DNA of 44,500 bases from Nematostella vectensis (Eukaryota; Cnidaria; Anthozoa; Actiniaria; Edwardsiidae), in NCBI RefSeq assembly GCF_932526225.1, contig NC_064040.1, forward strand, positions 9,963,356 through 10,007,855. Reading direction: 5' to 3'. The position numbers and the translations under genes are program-made. Below the pieces are notes generated by a model. It searched no databases, was not told the origin of the DNA, and saw only the letters and a program-made list of their open reading frames with translations. The number at the start of each line of letters is the position of its first letter. Position 1 is the first letter of the stretch. Below are positions 42,001 through 44,500 of the stretch, piece by piece.

Positions 42001-44500
42001 TGGAAATAGTGCTTCCCAAGCGACAGATTCAGCTAAGGTTTGTATGAACACAGGAAACTAGGAAACAGGAAACTGCAGTAGCAAAAATGAGTTTGAGTTA
42101 AAGAGGGGGGAGGGGGAGGAATTAGGGTAAAGCAAACAGAAGCAAATTAACTAACAGTAGCTTATTTTTTATTATATGATTTTGGCTATTCAATTATAGA
42201 TGCAAATGAGGTTCAGAAAGGCAAAAGGGGTTCTGCTGAAATCCAATCAAAACTGATTTGCAATGGTTCAGAAGAGATTTTGTTGTTTGTAACTTAGCCA
42301 GAAATAAAAGAAATACTGTAATTTATACAAATCAGAATTGCCAAAAAAATTACCCTTGTGTCACTAACAGATAATAAAGCTTGAATTAGAGTCACCAGAC
42401 CTCTTCTTTTTCTTATGTATTGAATTTGCAACATTTGGTTAGCAATTCCGGGTTTTTGACTGACTATTTTGGCTGTTATCAGGTGTACTGTTTCCACGAC
42501 AGAGCTAAGACGTTCTGCCATTCACCTGCTGCTCTCCATGTTGTGTTTACCCCTGCATTTCCAGTCTCTGCCAATCCAGGGTCAGTATCCATAGTCAGAC
42601 ATATTTACTCTGTGCATAATGTCAAGTGCATCATGTAAGAGAGGCAGGGGTCAATATCCATAGCCAGACATATTTACTCTGTGCATAATGTCAAGTGCAT
42701 CATGTAAGAGAGGCCGGGGTCGATATCCATAGCCAGACATATTTACTCTGTGCATAATGTCAAGTGCATTACCGTAGCTATGAATGGTTTCTTGAAGAGG
42801 GGGGGGGGCATCCTGCACCAACATGTTGGGAGAAAGGGAATGTATGGGTATTAGCTCCCATAGGGAAGAGGGGTCACCATCCAAGGACCCCCTGGATCTG
42901 CCACTGGAAGAGATTGGCTCATGCATAAACCTCTTCTGTGGTGATATTTTGTCATTGATGGTCCCACTTTAGTCCCTGGGTGAGTTCATAGGGGCATACA
43001 ATCCCCCACACACACCTACACACTTCACATTGGCTCCCTGGCTGCTTAATATTTTTTTCCTCATTGAAAAAAACTACTTAAGACCTTAGTAAAAATTCCC
43101 CTCCCTTTCAAACCCATACTATGTTTCCCCAATCATGATAAATACTACACTATATTGTGTTTAACATGAACTGTTTTTAACCCTGATTGTTTGTTGAATT
43201 TGAAAGGAAATCAAATAGTCTAAGCTTTAATAGCCACTGTAACTTTATCAAATTAAGACATGCCATTAAATTACAGTAGTCCAACAAATAAAAAGCATGT
43301 CACAACTATTTTATAGAATTCAATTTTGAAAAGGGCTTTTGTAAATGTTCCTTAATTCATTGCCCCATTAGTACCCCAGCATTTACTGTAACCAAGGGTT
43401 TTTTCAACATTCTTTACTTAGATATGACAGGTTATTACCAGAACAAGACATGTGAGGAAGGATCCACCATTCCTTCCCCATTGACCTTTTTGTCACTTAA
43501 GCCGCGCATGACACGCCTTCTTCTGGAAGCCCTGCAGTTTGAATCAGATTCCTTTAATGTGCAAATCCTTCTTGGAGGTACAGTCACATAATTCCATGCT
43601 GTGCAAAATGATTCATGTATACAGTAACAAGATTTTGTAATGTGAAATAAGAGCTGCATAGAGATCTGTTTTCCAACATTATATTACACAGTTTGTTAAA
43701 AAATGATTCATTAACAGATCAGGGACAATTGGCAATTAGAACTGGGCACAAAATAAATAACTATGCACTGGCTAGTTTGGCATATAAATTGATACGCACA
43801 AATTATTTTAAAAAACTGTAGGAATACTGCTACTGATACAAGACTGTGAGACGGCAGACTCTCTCGGGATATCCCACCCTTGCCATGGAGGATCAGTAGG
43901 AAGCAGCAGTACTGAGACAGACTTGGTGGATGCTGCCACTAAGGGAAGGGTGCGCTGTAGCACTGGAGGAAGCAGTCTGATTTCAGAGGGAAGCTTCTCA
44001 CAATTGGAGGCAGAAACAGAAGCTAAGCTCACTTTTGCAAAGGTGTCAACCCAGTCATATGGTGAGATAAACTTTGTGTGCACTGTTATAGTACATGTAA
44101 CGCATTTACACACCAAGAAATACAAAGAACCCTCTATTTCTCACATCATTACATTATAAACTTGAGATTACCAGAGAGACTAAAGACTTTTGGTCTTTAG
44201 ATGCTTTTGAACGGAAATAAGTCATCAACACAGGGTTGTTGTTTTATGTTGAACATTTAAATCATGCAATGGCAAAATGATTAGCATTTAAGTTGAATTT
44301 TTCTTGGAAAGAGCCTTTTCTATGATTGTTTACTTGTTACCAGACCCCTTGACTGTGTGCAGGCTGTTTTTATTATTGCTGATTATGTTACTTGTTACCA
44401 GACCCCTTGACTGTGTGCAGGCTGTTTTTATTATTGCTGATTATGTTACTTGTTACCAGACCCCTCGACTGTGTGCGGGCTGTTTGTGCAGCTCACCCAC
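39093..44500 (+). CDS. RALGAPB: Ral GTPase-activating protein subunit beta, N-terminal half (continues beyond window)
   Basis: Coding exons: 39093-40612, 40859-41045, 41895-42037, 42483-42580, 43422-43577, 43822-44061, 44460-44500 (partial). The first exon begins at 39089 after TTTTGCAG, with the ATG at 39093. All phases agree, giving 795 codons so far. The protein begins MYSEWVSLRHSL; other landmarks are VDWAMEVFCYGLTLPMTEAD, NPVDLCNRELI, YPCL-type AHPCLDGLPQIFLHAMKG, SLLDLFGAWLFEAAF, GRAEAYGALCRIFCSQPSG and TTELRRSAIHLLLSMLCLPL. These match the vertebrate RALGAPB N-terminal region as I know it. The beta subunit pairs with RALGAPA1/2 to stimulate GTP hydrolysis by RalA/RalB. The Rap/Ral-GAP-like C-terminal part is outside the window. 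Two donors here are GTTTGT rather than GTRAGT. Confidence 0.93.
41208..41828. mobile_element. Non-autonomous DNA transposon in RALGAPB intron
   Basis: The left end CAGAGCTTCTTGAATTACGCG and the right end, reading CAGGGCTTCTTGAATTACGC on the other strand, are terminal inverted repeats of about 21 bp with one mismatch. The 5-bp direct repeat GGCTT flanks the element (41203-41207 and 41829-41833). The interior is rich in GTAATTTAGC and TCCGCGTAAT-like motifs and has no transposase. The superfamily is not assigned. Confidence 0.82.
41841..41871 (+). repeat. Intronic relic copy of the RALGAPB exon start
   Basis: CATGCTCTGTAGCATCCTAC followed by TAAACTTGCC is nearly the same as exon bases 41907-41938. 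Only a GT insertion and one substitution separate them. The relic sits 24 bp before the true acceptor (41894). Confidence 0.88.
42575..42780 (+). repeat. 69-bp tandem array starting at a RALGAPB donor site
   Basis: The true donor G|GTCAGTATCCATAG at 42581 is repeated as GTCAATATCCATAG at 42650 and GTCGATATCCATAG at 42719. Each is followed by AGACATATTTACTCTGTGCA. The downstream copies have lost the donor consensus (GTCAGT to GTCAAT to GTCGAT). Confidence 0.9.
42781..43421. other. RALGAPB intron remainder
   Basis: It includes a G run near 42801 and AT-rich sequence without coding signal. Confidence 0.5.
44330..44487 (+). repeat. 58-bp array of acceptor plus exon-start copies before a RALGAPB exon
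   Basis: TTGTTACCAG|ACCCC(T/C)(T)GACTGTGTGC is present three times, with AG ends at 44343, 44401 and 44459. Only the third is in the right frame and reads DPSTVCGLFVQLTH, which fits the RALGAPB family. The two upstream copies carry the first 20 or so exon bases with C-to-T and G-to-A changes, then intron-like TTTTTATTATTGCTG. Confidence 0.9.

Noticed and set aside
41908-42037. Acceptor CACAG|GTCATG for the RALGAPB exon
   Set aside because: It leads to an early stop in the required phase; the acceptor TTCTAG ending at 41894 gives an open frame (NCTGHVLCSILLNSPDLL) that fits the family.

Overview
This window looks like genomic DNA of an invertebrate animal, most likely a cnidarian of sea-anemone type. 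That assignment is inferred from spliced animal genes with short exons, AT-rich noncoding DNA, abundant non-LTR retrotransposon and MITE fragments, and very many minisatellites. No search could be run. No rRNA, tRNA, CRISPR array or bacterial-style operon was seen.

Layout. (1) 1-573: 3' end of a non-LTR retrotransposon with an (ATT)n tail. (2) 574-4735: a 30-bp satellite of about 138 units with nested segmental duplications; it probably lies in an upstream intron of the next gene. (3) 4813-23168, plus strand: the 3' part of an ABCC10/MRP7-type ABC transporter. I resolved 22 exons whose phases all agree, giving 954 residues to a TGA stop. They cover the end of TMD1, NBD1, TMD2 and NBD2. (4) 23169-30243: 3' flank, a MITE-like hairpin element, a 32-bp minisatellite (24748-26657), a Harbinger-like MITE with TTA target duplications (27724-27909), and a 39-bp minisatellite split by a 5'-truncated LINE. 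(5) 30244-35875: AT-rich intergenic DNA with small repeats and no convincing gene. (6) 35876-37237, minus strand: an intronless, probably mitochondrial helical-repeat protein of OPR/FASTK type. (7) 39089 to the window end, plus strand: the N-terminal half of RALGAPB, with seven exons resolved and the gene continuing past the edge.

How the genes relate. The three genes have unrelated roles: membrane efflux, mitochondrial RNA biology, and Ral GTPase control. The FASTK/OPR-like gene and RALGAPB are divergent and may share a promoter region.

Most unusual observation. In both large genes, several intronic tandem arrays are built from copies of an exon-intron boundary. Clear cases are ABCC10 exon 13 (about ten 50-bp copies of the 3' splice site plus exon start), the RALGAPB exon at 44460 (two 58-bp copies), the RALGAPB exon at 41895 (one relic), and a RALGAPB donor site (two 69-bp copies after 42580). 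ABCC10 exons 4, 18 and 20 also have minisatellites running up to their acceptors, some carrying acceptor-like TAG sites. This may be a recurrent process that amplifies splice boundaries into minisatellites and leaves series of decoy splice sites.
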